Below are positions 8,787 to 17,747 of a stretch of DNA of 64,000 bases, piece after piece; position 1 is the stretch's first letter, and the number at the start of each line of letters is the position of its first letter. Made by a program: the position numbers and the translations under genes. The DNA is from Chitinivorax sp. B (GTDB lineage: Bacteria; Pseudomonadota; Gammaproteobacteria; Burkholderiales; SCOH01): contig NZ_SCOH01000024.1 in assembly GCF_005503445.1 (NCBI RefSeq), positions 27,250 through 91,249 on the forward strand. Reading direction: 5' to 3'. Under the pieces are notes generated by a model, which was given only the letters and a program-made list of their open reading frames with translations, was not told where the DNA came from and ran no database searches.

Positions 8787-8822
8787 ACAAAACCCTTTTC
8801 TATTTCTCGAAGGTGAATTTTC

Positions 8823-11237
8823 ATGCGCCGGATTGTCATGACGCGCCCGTTTCAACTGTGCAGCTATCTGCTGGCAGGCATGCTCTCCCTGATCTTCTTG
8901 AACGGGTGCGAACAACAGAACGATGATGCGCTCAAGGCGGATATTCGTTACACCAGCTGGGGTATTCCACATATCAAGGCGGCTGATCATGCCAGCCTGG
9001 GCTTCGGTATGGGCTATGCCTATGCGCGGGATAATCTATGTATGCTGGCTGATCAGGTCGTGACGGTAAACGGCCAGCGTTCACGGTATTTTGGGGCAAC
9101 GGGTAAAACCAATGTGGCGTTTGCCGAGGTCGATAATCTTAGCAGTGATGTGTTTTTCAAAACCTATTTTGATGATGCCACATTGAAAAGCGGTTATGAA
9201 TCTGCCCCTGCAGAGGCCCGTGAGCTGATGCGGGGTTATGTGGCTGGTTACAACCGTTACCTTCGCGAGAGCGACACCCGTCATGCGACCTGTCGTGGGA
9301 AACCGTGGCTACGTCCAATCACCGATGCGGATTTGTATCGCTTGATGTCCGAAAAGGCGATTCAGGCTTCTGGCGGGGCATTCCTGAAGGCGATTGTTAC
9401 AGCTCAACCTCCGGTGGCGGCTGCTCGTGCGATGCGAGCCTACCCTCAGACGGTCGAGCCATTGCTATCTGACCCGGAAGGGTTGCGTCAACTGGGTAAC
9501 ATGACTGAAAAGCCGTTCGGATCGAATGCGTATGCATTGGGCAAGCAAGTGACCGGTTCGGGGCTGGGCATGTTGTTAGGGAATCCTCATTTTCCGTGGG
9601 CGACCACCAATCGCTTTTATCAACTGCATTTGACGATTCCCGGGAAGCTGGATGTGATGGGCGCTACCATTGGCGGTGTACCGGGTGTGTTGATCGGATT
9701 CAATCGTGATGTGGCCTGGAGCCACACAGTTTCGACAACACAACGGTTCACGCTGTATGAGCTGAAGATGGATCCGCAGGATCCGTTGTCTTATATCTAC
9801 GACGGCACACGTCGTAAGCTGCAGGCCAAAACCGTGACGGTAGAGGTGATCGAGCCGAGCGGAGTGCTGAGCACGCAGACTCGCACGGTCTATTTCTCAC
9901 ACTTCGGGCCGATAGTCATTAACCCACCTAATCTGAATTGGACTGCGGACAAGGCCTATACCCTGCGTGATGCCAATTTGGGGAACACCCGAATCGTGGA
10001 GCAGTGGTTCCGTCTGGATACGGCCAGAAATGTGCAGGATGTGAAGCGTGCCCTGTATGACGTGACCGGCTTGCCATGGGTCAATACCATTGCGGCTGAT
10101 CGTGCCGGCGATACCCTTTATGCCGATATTGGCGCGGCACCGAATGTATCGGCCGCGCTGTATCAGCAATGTGGACAGTTCCCCTTGTCAAAAGCCGTCT
10201 ACGCTGCATCCGGCATGTTGCTGTTGGATGGTAGTACCGCTGCTTGCGAATGGGTGCAAGATCCCCTGGCCCGTCAACCCGGCCTGTTCGGTGGCGCTGC
10301 CATGCCATCGCTACTGCGGGAGGATTATGTCGCCAACGGGAACGACAGCTATTGGCTTTCCAACCCGAAACAACCGCTGACAGGCTTTTCGCCCGTGTTT
10401 GGCCCAGTGGGTACCGTGCGCACCTTGCGCACCCGACTTGGCATCATGCAGATCGAGCAGCGGCTGGCCGGGACAGATGGTTTGCCTGGCAAAGGTTTTG
10501 ACAGCTTGGCCTCATTGCAGTCGGTCATGTTCGGTAATCGCCTGTTGGCAGCAGAGTTGACGCTGGATACGTTGCTTGCAGCCTGTCAACAGCAGTCAGT
10601 CGTGACATTATCGACGGGTGAAGTCGTTGATTTGAGCGCTGCGTGCGGTGTGCTGTCCCGTTGGGATCGCAAGGTGAACCTGGACAGTGTTGGTGTGGTG
10701 GTGTTCCGAGAGTTCTGGCGCGATGCACGCAAGCTCAAAAACATCTGGGCGGTACCATTCAATCCGAATGATCCGGTACATACCCCCAACACGCTCAATA
10801 CGGCCGACCCGGTGACACGGCTGGCCATTCTTCAGCACCTGGGTCTGACGGTTAAGAAGCTGACCGCGCTGGGTATCAATCTATCGGTCCCCTTACAACA
10901 ACTGCAGTTTGTGCGTCGCAATGGTGTGACAATCGGTTTGCATGGCGGTGACGACTTTGAGGGGGCGTTCAACAAGATCACGATGACACCGCTGACTACA
11001 GCGGGTTATACCGAGGCGGTATCGGGTTCCAGCTACATTCAGACTGTCAGCTGGGATCGTCAGGGACCGATTGCGGAGGCGATGTTGACCTATTCACAGT
11101 CAACAGACCCGGATAGTAGCCATTTCATGGACCAGGCAATGCCGTTGTATCAGAAAAAGGTGTTTGCAAAGCTGCCATTCAGTGATGCGGAGATTCAGGC
11201 TGATCCCAACTATCGTCGTCTGTTGATACGTGAGTAA
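8823..11237 (+). CDS. Penicillin/AHL acylase-family Ntn hydrolase, lipoprotein
   Basis: 804 residues. The self-processing site is GSNAYALG, with Ser234 as expected N-terminal nucleophile of the beta subunit, followed by the strongly conserved LGNPHFPW and SHTVSTTQRFTLY blocks of the aculeacin A acylase/PvdQ branch. These enzymes hydrolyse the amide bond of long-chain acyl-homoserine lactones or cyclic lipopeptides. The N-terminus has basic residues, a hydrophobic stretch and a lipobox-like FLNGC near residue 29, so the precursor is predicted to be a membrane-anchored lipoprotein, unlike the freely periplasmic PvdQ. Ribosome-binding site GAAGGTGA precedes ATG 8823. The substrate is inferred from family only. 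Confidence 0.88.
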   Translation: MRRIVMTRPFQLCSYLLAGMLSLIFLNGCEQQNDDALKADIRYTSWGIPHIKAADHASLGFGMGYAYARDNLCMLADQVVTVNGQRSRYFGATGKTNVAFAEVDNLSSDVFFKTYFDDATLKSGYESAPAEARELMRGYVAGYNRYLRESDTRHATCRGKPWLRPITDADLYRLMSEKAIQASGGAFLKAIVTAQPPVAAARAMRAYPQTVEPLLSDPEGLRQLGNMTEKPFGSNAYALGKQVTGSGLGMLLGNPHFPWATTNRFYQLHLTIPGKLDVMGATIGGVPGVLIGFNRDVAWSHTVSTTQRFTLYELKMDPQDPLSYIYDGTRRKLQAKTVTVEVIEPSGVLSTQTRTVYFSHFGPIVINPPNLNWTADKAYTLRDANLGNTRIVEQWFRLDTARNVQDVKRALYDVTGLPWVNTIAADRAGDTLYADIGAAPNVSAALYQQCGQFPLSKAVYAASGMLLLDGSTAACEWVQDPLARQPGLFGGAAMPSLLREDYVANGNDSYWLSNPKQPLTGFSPVFGPVGTVRTLRTRLGIMQIEQRLAGTDGLPGKGFDSLASLQSVMFGNRLLAAELTLDTLLAACQQQSVVTLSTGEVVDLSAACGVLSRWDRKVNLDSVGVVVFREFWRDARKLKNIWAVPFNPNDPVHTPNTLNTADPVTRLAILQHLGLTVKKLTALGINLSVPLQQLQFVRRNGVTIGLHGGDDFEGAFNKITMTPLTTAGYTEAVSGSSYIQTVSWDRQGPIAEAMLTYSQSTDPDSSHFMDQAMPLYQKKVFAKLPFSDAEIQADPNYRRLLIRE

Positions 11238-11462
11238 TTGTCCGGGAACCGTCCGTGTCACCGAACTTCGCCGGCTACGGATGGTTTGTCTTACGATGCC
11301 ATGATGCGGTTTTTGCTACCTCGAAAGTAAATTTTTGTTATAAAAATGTAATTTTTAATTCTAATTGGTTATTAATGGCCGGGCCATAATCCAGTACCAA
11401 CCATGCTGCAATCACATGCTGATCGATACAGCAGGCTTGCAGCCCAAGTACAGGAGCATGCC

Positions 11463-12689
11463 ATGCAAGGACAGCCCACCGTGGCTGATTGCGCATCCAT
11501 TCCAGGCGAATGGGGCGCAGCCAACAGATTGTTGACCTTTCCTGATCACCATACGCAAGTCCTTTCCATTCGCGCAAAGGCATTGGTGTTCAACGACCCG
11601 ACCTCGGCTGCATTGCTGAGCCGGATTGAGCGGATTGCGCTGACCGACGTCACAGCCTTGATCACTGGTGAGACTGGCACCGGTAAGGAATTGGTGGCAC
11701 GGCATATTCATGAGCGGAGCGGCCGCAAGGGGCCATTTGTTGCAGTGAACTGTGGTGCATTCAACGAAACATTGGTTGAGTCGGAACTGTTTGGCCACGA
11801 GAGCGGCGCATTTACCGGCGCAACGCAAGCCCGCGCCGGGTGGTTTGAAGCTGCGAACGGCGGCACCCTGTTTCTGGATGAAATTGGCGATTTGCCATTA
11901 TCGATGCAAGTGAAACTGTTGCGGGTGCTGCAAGAGCGGCAGGTGGTAAGGATTGGGGCACGCAAGCCAGTATCGATCGATGTGCGGCTGATAGCAGCCA
12001 CCAATGTTGATCTGGACAAAGCCGTGGCCGCAGGGAATTTTCGACAGGACCTGTATTACCGCCTGAATGTGGCAGCGATTGAACTGCCGCCATTAAGAGA
12101 AAGGCCAGGCGATATCCTGCCGTTGGTACACCATTTCATCAGCGTCTATCGCACCCGCCTACAATTGCCGCAGATTATGCTGGGCGCCGCTGCCGAGCAG
12201 GCCTTGCTGCGCTATACCTGGCCTGGCAATATCCGTGAGCTGGAGAATGTGATCCACTTTGCGTTGATCGTCTGCTCGAACCAGCAGATCGACGTGGCAG
12301 ACTTGAAGTTTGCTGGGGCATCGGCATCGTGTTGCCCTTCCGTCGCACTGGCAGATCTGGTATCGACTGCGCCGGTGGATGTCGATCAGGCTGACTTTAC
12401 AGCCCTGGCTGCGGTCTTCGGTCGCTTGTTCAGCAACCAAGAGCCTGCATTGTATCAACGTGTCGAATGGGTACTGGTACACACGGCATTTCATCACTGC
12501 GGCCAGAATCAGGTCCGTACCGCCCGGTTGCTGGGTATATCACGCAATGTGCTGCGGGCGCAGCTGAAACGCTTTGGACTGCTGGCTGGTCGCGATGACC
12601 AGCAGGCCATACACACGGATGTGGGGCCAGGTTGGGCTGAAGGCCCGCAAGACTTGAGAAATCAGTATGAACAGATAGGGAGCGCATGA
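11463..12689 (+). CDS. Sigma-54-dependent transcriptional activator without receiver domain
   Basis: 408 residues from ATG 11463, which has AGGAG at 11452-11456; an upstream in-frame ATG (11403) has no ribosome-binding site. The AAA+ domain shows Walker A GETGTGKE (69-76), the sigma-54 contact loop GAFTGA (115-120), Walker B LFLDEIGD and the arginine-finger region LPPLRERPGDI. A Fis-type helix-turn-helix closes the protein (QNQVRTARLLGISRNVLRAQL). The first 65 residues carry no recognisable receiver, PAS, GAF or FHA domain, so the input signal is unknown. Its stop overlaps the aminotransferase start, so the regulator and the enzyme are co-translated. Confidence 0.9.
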   Translation: MQGQPTVADCASIPGEWGAANRLLTFPDHHTQVLSIRAKALVFNDPTSAALLSRIERIALTDVTALITGETGTGKELVARHIHERSGRKGPFVAVNCGAFNETLVESELFGHESGAFTGATQARAGWFEAANGGTLFLDEIGDLPLSMQVKLLRVLQERQVVRIGARKPVSIDVRLIAATNVDLDKAVAAGNFRQDLYYRLNVAAIELPPLRERPGDILPLVHHFISVYRTRLQLPQIMLGAAAEQALLRYTWPGNIRELENVIHFALIVCSNQQIDVADLKFAGASASCCPSVALADLVSTAPVDVDQADFTALAAVFGRLFSNQEPALYQRVEWVLVHTAFHHCGQNQVRTARLLGISRNVLRAQLKRFGLLAGRDDQQAIHTDVGPGWAEGPQDLRNQYEQIGSA

Positions 12690-13855
12690 TGACACTACAC
12701 ACCGCACAACGCATTGCCCGCTTGCAACAATCCGATATTCGCGCGATGACCCGTGCCTGCGAGCGTTTGGGCGGTATCAACCTGGGGCAGGGCTTGGGTG
12801 ATCTGCCAGCACCGCTGGCGGTCAAGCAAGGGGCAATACAGGCCATTGAAGCCAATGCGGCCACCTATACGGCATCGGAAGGCATACCGGAGCTACGTGT
12901 GGCCATTGCCCGCAAACTGGCACGGGATAATGGGATTCATGCTGACCCGGCAGCTGAGATTGTCGTGACCGTAGGGGCAACAGGGGCATTTGCCGCTACC
13001 TTGCAAGCCTTGTTGAATCCAGGGGACGGGGTACTGCTGTTTGAACCCTATTATGGTTACCACCTCAACACCATTTTGCTGACTGGTAATGAGCCACAGT
13101 TCGTCACGTTGAATGCCCCGGCCTTTACCTTGCAGGAAGCCGTAATCGAAGCTGCCATCCGCCCCAATACCCGGGCCATCGTATTGTGTACGCCAGCCAA
13201 TCCCAGTGGGCAGATGTTGTCACAAGCTGATATCGAGTTGATCAGTCGTGTGGCAGCAAAGCATGATCTGCTGGTCATTACCGATGAAATCTACGAATAC
13301 ATTGCCTACGACGGTCGTCAGCACATATCACCAGCGAGCTTGCCTGGACTGCGGGATCGTACCGTGATGATCTCGGGCTTTTCCAAAACCTTCAGCATCA
13401 CTGGCTGGCGGTTGGGGTATGTGGTGGCACCTGCTGCGTTGGCCAGGGCCATCAATCTGGTCAACGATCTGTACTATGTTTGTGCACCAGCACCGCTACA
13501 ACGTGGTGTGGCCGCAGGCTTGGAACAGGCGACGGACTATCTGTATCAACTGAAGCATGACTATCAGCTGCGGCGCGATGTTCTGTGCGAAGGACTGGTC
13601 ACGGCCGGTATGCGGCCAGTGATTCCTCAGGGGGCCTACTATGTGCTGGCTGACATCAGTGAGTTTGGTTATGCCGATGCCCGCAGCGCAGCCATGGCTT
13701 TATTGGAAACAACGGGCGTGGCATCGGTTCCAGGGTCAGCCTTTCATCAAAGTGTTGCAGGCGAGAGGCTGTTGCGATTCTGCTTTGCCAAAGATGAAGC
13801 CACCTTGCGTGATGCCGCTGACCGCTTGAAGAAATTCCGTCCAGCGGCCAATTGA
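12686..13855 (+). CDS. PLP-dependent class I/II aminotransferase
   Basis: 389 residues of the fold-type I aspartate-aminotransferase group. The PLP lysine is Lys234 in SGFSKTFSITGWRLGY; the NPSG block (CTPANPSGQ), the DEIYEYIAYDG strand and the C-terminal arginine in LLRFCFAK are all present. The N-terminus INLGQGLGDLPAP resembles methionine aminotransferase/kynurenine aminotransferase-like enzymes, but the amino donor cannot be fixed. ATG 12686 overlaps the stop of the sigma-54 activator (ATGATGA); ATG 12689 is an equally possible start. A regulator and its enzyme in one operon suggests nitrogen- or amino-acid-dependent control. Confidence 0.9.
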   Translation: MMTLHTAQRIARLQQSDIRAMTRACERLGGINLGQGLGDLPAPLAVKQGAIQAIEANAATYTASEGIPELRVAIARKLARDNGIHADPAAEIVVTVGATGAFAATLQALLNPGDGVLLFEPYYGYHLNTILLTGNEPQFVTLNAPAFTLQEAVIEAAIRPNTRAIVLCTPANPSGQMLSQADIELISRVAAKHDLLVITDEIYEYIAYDGRQHISPASLPGLRDRTVMISGFSKTFSITGWRLGYVVAPAALARAINLVNDLYYVCAPAPLQRGVAAGLEQATDYLYQLKHDYQLRRDVLCEGLVTAGMRPVIPQGAYYVLADISEFGYADARSAAMALLETTGVASVPGSAFHQSVAGERLLRFCFAKDEATLRDAADRLKKFRPAAN

Positions 13856-13884
13856 AAAGGCTTTGTCAGGCAGGAATGCGTCTG

Positions 13885-14028
13885 AGAACCTGTTCAATGT
13901 CTTATTGCGCGACCACGATCAGGGTGCATGTGCTGCTCAACATCCTCATGTATCACACCTACACGACGGTTTTTGCGCTGCGCTTCACCCTGCGGCTGGC
14001 CGCTCATCACAGGCCTTGAACAGGTTCT
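13885..14028. repeat. 144-bp repeat with 13-bp terminal inverted repeats, copy 1 (MITE-like)
   Basis: The ends AGAACCTGTTCAA (13885-13897) and TTGAACAGGTTCT (14016-14028) are perfect reverse complements. The whole element recurs at 61656-61799 with the same length and about 20 differences by eye. CTGAG stands at both boundaries (13882-13886 and 14027-14031) but overlaps the repeat ends, so a target duplication is not proven. It carries no convincing protein. It fills most of the 300-base gap between two convergent genes, where I see nothing else. Confidence 0.8.
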
Positions 14029-14156
14029 GAGCGGCCAGTCCTGCATTTGCTACGTTCTGATTGGCGCTTACCTGGTTAAAAGCTGCGGCTTTGGGTGGGT
14101 AGTCTTCCGGGAATATCACTGGATGAATGAGCCGGTGATCAGACGGTCTGGCAGCA

Positions 14157-14756
14157 TTACTCTGGCAAAAACCGAAGTAACCAGGTCAGCCGGGTGCTTC
14201 CCTGTAAAAAACAAAATCTCAGTGGCTGCTTTCGACCAAACGGCCTGACTTCAATAACCAGTGCATGACGTGTCCAGCCAGCATTGAAAAATGCACGCAT
14301 TGACGGTTTGTTGGAATGCCATACGCGTGCATATGCGCGATCAAATCCATGTTGCAGCACCAAAGGAAGGGTTGCAGTGAGCAGGGTGTAGGCAACTTTT
14401 TTTTCGCGCATGGCCTGGGCGGTAACAATTTGCACTAATTTGACTTCGTTCTCTTTCAATGGCCAAAAGTTGCGCCTGAGATAACGTGCGCCAAACCAAT
14501 AGAAACATAGGCCGACAATATGCCCATTTTGCAGGCAGGCGTAGGCCAAGGAACCATCGCCAGCATAGTGGGCCTGGGCTTGCATCAACGGGTCGGTGCA
14601 CTGTCGAATTGTCGTCTCATCTACCAACGCAACGGTATACCCAGCTGGGGATGGTGAGTGTGATGCGTATTTATCTTTATGTTCGTATGTCAAGATGTAA
14701 TATATTGAATACTCGCCTAACAAGGCACGAGCCACCGATTTTAGCAATTCTTTCAT
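14157..14756 (-). CDS. GNAT-family N-acetyltransferase
   Basis: 199 residues. The GNAT core can be followed: strand and beta-bulge GHIVGLCFYWFGARYL, then KLVQIVTAQAMREKKVAYTLL in the place of the acetyl-CoA pyrophosphate loop, and a final ARVWHSNKPSMRAFFNAGW, which is the classic N-x-x-S-x-x-x-F-x-x-x-G-F/W end of the domain. The first 35 residues and the last 25 are extensions. It lies last in a three-gene reverse operon, 12 bases after the FemAB-like gene, and probably acts in the same surface-glycan or lipid modification. The acceptor is unknown. Confidence 0.75.
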   Translation of the reverse strand: MKELLKSVARALLGEYSIYYILTYEHKDKYASHSPSPAGYTVALVDETTIRQCTDPLMQAQAHYAGDGSLAYACLQNGHIVGLCFYWFGARYLRRNFWPLKENEVKLVQIVTAQAMREKKVAYTLLTATLPLVLQHGFDRAYARVWHSNKPSMRAFFNAGWTRHALVIEVRPFGRKQPLRFCFLQGSTRLTWLLRFLPE

Positions 14757-14768
14757 GTGACCATTCCG

Positions 14769-15707
14769 CTAATGGGTGAAGCGAATCAGACGCTTGATAC
14801 GCGCCTTTAAGCCAAGATCCTCCATCGCTTTCCCCAGTGAACGGGATAGTGTGTCCACCATCCTGTGGCAATAGATCATGGCGCGATTACGCAGTGAGTA
14901 TTTTATGAAGCATATATTTCCGCAAAGCTGCTGATTGGTGGCAAACAGACGCTTGTGCTCGGATTGACCCTCCGTAAAATCGAAATAGCGGAAGCGTTTT
15001 TCCTCGAATAGCTGCTCAATCGCCAGCCATTGCAGTACTGTGCCAGGTGAAAGGTTCATGTATTCTGGGTCGTAACCAACATATGAATAGCTCAGGACGC
15101 CGTGATCGACCGGGCAATACAGATACGATACCGGTCTTTCACCATGAAAGAGCAGATAGGCTCGTACTTGATCAGCCTGTGCCAACCCTACTGCTTGCTG
15201 ACGGAATGCAGGTGTATTGGGCAAGCCAGCACTCAGTAACCGTTCTTGATAAGTCACTTTGGATAGCGGCAGAGCCAGTTGTAGAAACTGTTCAATATCC
15301 TCAGGGGAGCGAAACGTCTTCCACACAATCGGCCCATTGCAGTGCTGTTCATATTTGCGCAATTTGCGTTGAATCGTCGAACGCGTTTTCGCAGAAAATT
15401 TGGATCGATATCGTTCGAATCCAATACTCAGATCGATATAACAATGTTCATATTGTTGGCGAACATAGCATATGTAGTCACCAACACGTCTGAGTGCAGG
15501 TAACTGCTCAACCAAGGGAAGGGCACGAATGAGGAATCCCTGGCTTCCTTCGGTCAATTCGTCAATCGGCGGGTTGGGGGTGGTCACGGGAGGGGTGTCA
15601 TCAATCAATCGCTCTGCCCGGACTTGCAAGGGCAGCGATATGGTGAATAGCGTCAAATCACTGAGCTGAAAACTGAATGGTACCGTTCGAAATTGCCAAC
15701 GACTCAT
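14769..15707 (-). CDS. FemAB/BioF2-like (CelD-type) acetyltransferase
   Basis: 312 residues with the double-GNAT layout of the FemAB-like/BioF2-like group found in exopolysaccharide and cellulose loci. Diagnostic parts are YRSKFSAKTRSTIQRKLRKY (about residues 123-142), the G-E-R-P-V-S-Y-L strand, the YSYVGYDPEYMNLSPGTVL substrate loop and FRYFDFTEGQSEHKRLFA near the end. Such proteins transfer acyl or aminoacyl groups to cell-surface carbohydrates. ATG 15707 overlaps the stop of the deacetylase gene (ATGA), so they are translationally coupled. Confidence 0.8.
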   Translation of the reverse strand: MSRWQFRTVPFSFQLSDLTLFTISLPLQVRAERLIDDTPPVTTPNPPIDELTEGSQGFLIRALPLVEQLPALRRVGDYICYVRQQYEHCYIDLSIGFERYRSKFSAKTRSTIQRKLRKYEQHCNGPIVWKTFRSPEDIEQFLQLALPLSKVTYQERLLSAGLPNTPAFRQQAVGLAQADQVRAYLLFHGERPVSYLYCPVDHGVLSYSYVGYDPEYMNLSPGTVLQWLAIEQLFEEKRFRYFDFTEGQSEHKRLFATNQQLCGNICFIKYSLRNRAMIYCHRMVDTLSRSLGKAMEDLGLKARIKRLIRFTH

Positions 15708-16666
15708 TGATATGCCCTTCGGTACGCTTGTTGCATCATGCGGAGGCCCGTGCGATAGAGGGGTGAGGCAAGGGGCTCGGGTTGATGTTCGATATGCTGC
15801 GGAATGAGGTTTTTGAAGCCGACCGTACGAAAGCAGTCACGATTCCGGTCGAGAAAAGCGCACAGTTTGTGAAAGCGTTTCACTGCGATGGGGTCAGCGC
15901 GATCCTTCGCCATATTCAATAGCTCAAAGCCATGAGATAGAATGACAAACGAAGTCCGATGTTGTTCGAGCGCCTGCCACATGAGGCCTTCAATTTCATC
16001 AAATGAACAGGCTGTGAGCTGAACATGACGTAGCGAATTGATGCCATCTTTAAATACCATGATTGGATATTCATGGACACTGCCAAATTGAGCTGGCTCA
16101 GTCATCAGCTGCCCAGGCATCACACCGCTATCCGGGCCGAGCAGTGAGGCATTGTAGCTGGTGTCAAACTTGAATCGATTGTCAGCCAGAGCCAAAAGCG
16201 TATCGCTATTCATTCCAAAGCTACCTGCGCGAAACGCATTGACCCCGTGGGCGCCCGCATCATGCAACATGTCTGTTCCCACTTTGATCAGCAGTGCCTG
16301 CTCTTCTCGCGAGAAATACCGCATATGTTGTCGTTTTCCAATGACGTTGGGCAGCAGCGGAGAGCATGCCTCGTCTACCCACTCGGTATGAAGGTGAAGC
16401 TGCACCTCCTGGCGAGCTGCTTCAACCATTCCGACGATCTCCGTCAACGGTTGAGTGCCAAAACAGGCAGAAAAGAGCGGTTCAATAAAGAACACGCCGG
16501 CTAAGTTGTAGTCGTTCAATACCTTAAGTTGATAGGGTAATCCGTAATTTCCTGCCGCTGTCGAGCCATGGATGTACTTGCGATAAGCTGATGGGAACTT
16601 TTCCTGAAGATTGTTCCAGCCATTGCACCATATTTCGACATCAATAGTGAAAAAAGCATCAAGCAA
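15704..16666 (-). CDS. Polysaccharide deacetylase-family protein (NodB-like)
   Basis: About 320 residues from TTG 16666, which has GGGAG six bases upstream and starts the product at LDAFFTIDVEIW; an in-frame ATG at 16729 would add 21 residues with no ribosome-binding site. FTIDVEIW stands where the NodB motif 1 aspartate lies, and VQLHLHTEWVDEA gives the metal-binding H-x-H motif. GSFGMNSDTLLALADNRFKFDTS is the usual R/G-SFG barrel segment, and the FVILSHGFELL block supplies a late histidine. This class removes N-acetyl groups from surface or exported glycans. It heads the operon with the two acyltransferases. Confidence 0.8.
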   Translation of the reverse strand: MLDAFFTIDVEIWCNGWNNLQEKFPSAYRKYIHGSTAAGNYGLPYQLKVLNDYNLAGVFFIEPLFSACFGTQPLTEIVGMVEAARQEVQLHLHTEWVDEACSPLLPNVIGKRQHMRYFSREEQALLIKVGTDMLHDAGAHGVNAFRAGSFGMNSDTLLALADNRFKFDTSYNASLLGPDSGVMPGQLMTEPAQFGSVHEYPIMVFKDGINSLRHVQLTACSFDEIEGLMWQALEQHRTSFVILSHGFELLNMAKDRADPIAVKRFHKLCAFLDRNRDCFRTVGFKNLIPQHIEHQPEPLASPLYRTGLRMMQQAYRRAYQ

Positions 16667-17370
16667 TGCATTCTCCCAGTCGTTGAGTCGTAGGCAAGAA
16701 AAGCAGAATTGGCTAAATGTGCTTCGCAATTTTGCAAACGGCTTCTGGTCAGTACAGATGTTTAGTGTAAATGATAATGATCAGGTGTAATTCATTTCAT
16801 TGAAATCATACAGCACCTTGTCGTGTGTGCAGTTTCATGGACCGATATTTAATCGTTATATCTGATGTTTTTATTGTTGTGAATATTTAAATTGTAGAAT
16901 GTTCAATTTTCCAGAAAATTACATGCAATGATCAAGCTTTTCAATGGCTTGCTTTAATGTGAGTCCGATCTGCTTTACATTCTGTTTTGTGAATGTTTGA
17001 ATTGGATTGGATGTGGTTGTCTTGAGGTAATCCGTAAAATGCATAACCAGTAGTGAATATTGTTTGTGAGCGTGAAGGTGGCTTAATCTGCACTGTCTGA
17101 TATGCCAGCATCAGATGCATTGAGTAGATATATCGGACAGAAAATCATGATAGCGCGGGCGATTTGATCACGCACCCACCTGTGTGGTGCTAAAATGAAT
17201 GATGAATATCTGGTATTGCACTGTGTGTTTAGAATAGGTTCGTGGGCCTTTCTTGGGTTGCGCTTGGCTGTTTGAAATTAATTCTCATTATTGCGCACAT
17301 TGTTATTGATGCGGCTGCAATGCTCGGCACCAATCAAATTTATATTCCATGCTGGTAGAGGAAGGTGGAA
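16667..17370. other. AT-rich intergenic region with two Fur-box-like stretches
   Basis: About 700 bases between a reverse operon and a forward gene. No gene is supported. AAATGATAATGATCA (16769-16783), upstream of the deacetylase operon, and GAAATTAATTCTCATTATT (about 17274-17292), upstream of the zinc-ribbon gene, resemble Fur-type operators (GATAATGAT/ATTCTCATT patterns). Both are weak on their own, because the whole region is AT-rich. Confidence 0.35.
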
Positions 17371-17661
17371 ATGGGTGCGACATTCAAGTGCCCGCACTGT
17401 CATGTTGGCGTGCCTGATGCTGCAAAGGTTTGTCCGGGATGCAATGCGGAAATCGAATATGGGACGCCTATGCGTCTCAAGCTACTCATTGTGTCGCTGG
17501 TTGCAATTATTGGTCTTTCCGGGAGTGCGGAACTTCCCGAATCACTGATTTACATCGCTTGGATCATTGGTATCGTGATTGGCCTTGGATTGCTGGCATT
17601 GGCACGAAGGTTTTTTGCGAATCGGGTCGCGTTTAAGCGTGTCTATAAGATGCCCAGATAG
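17371..17661 (+). CDS. Small zinc-ribbon membrane protein
   Basis: 96 residues from ATG 17371 with GAGGAAGG at 17358-17365. The N-terminus has a zinc ribbon, CPHC (Cys7, Cys10) and CPGC (Cys21, Cys24). Two hydrophobic helices follow (about 34-52 and 57-78), then a basic tail. This architecture of a cytosolic zinc ribbon on a small membrane anchor is common in proteins of unknown function; no partner gene is adjacent. A GTG at 17365 is an alternative start. Confidence 0.75.
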   Translation: MGATFKCPHCHVGVPDAAKVCPGCNAEIEYGTPMRLKLLIVSLVAIIGLSGSAELPESLIYIAWIIGIVIGLGLLALARRFFANRVAFKRVYKMPR

Positions 17662-17747
17662 TCCGCCATTCTGCTTGATCGGCTGGAAACAAACCGGTGC
17701 TTGGTTTGGTGCGATTGAAATCGTGTTCTGTGCGTGCTCCAGGCCGA

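Noticed and set aside
13928..14248. Forward open frame covering repeat copy 1 and the end of the GNAT gene
   Set aside because: No ribosome-binding site, and half of it is antisense to a real gene; the repeat structure explains the rest.
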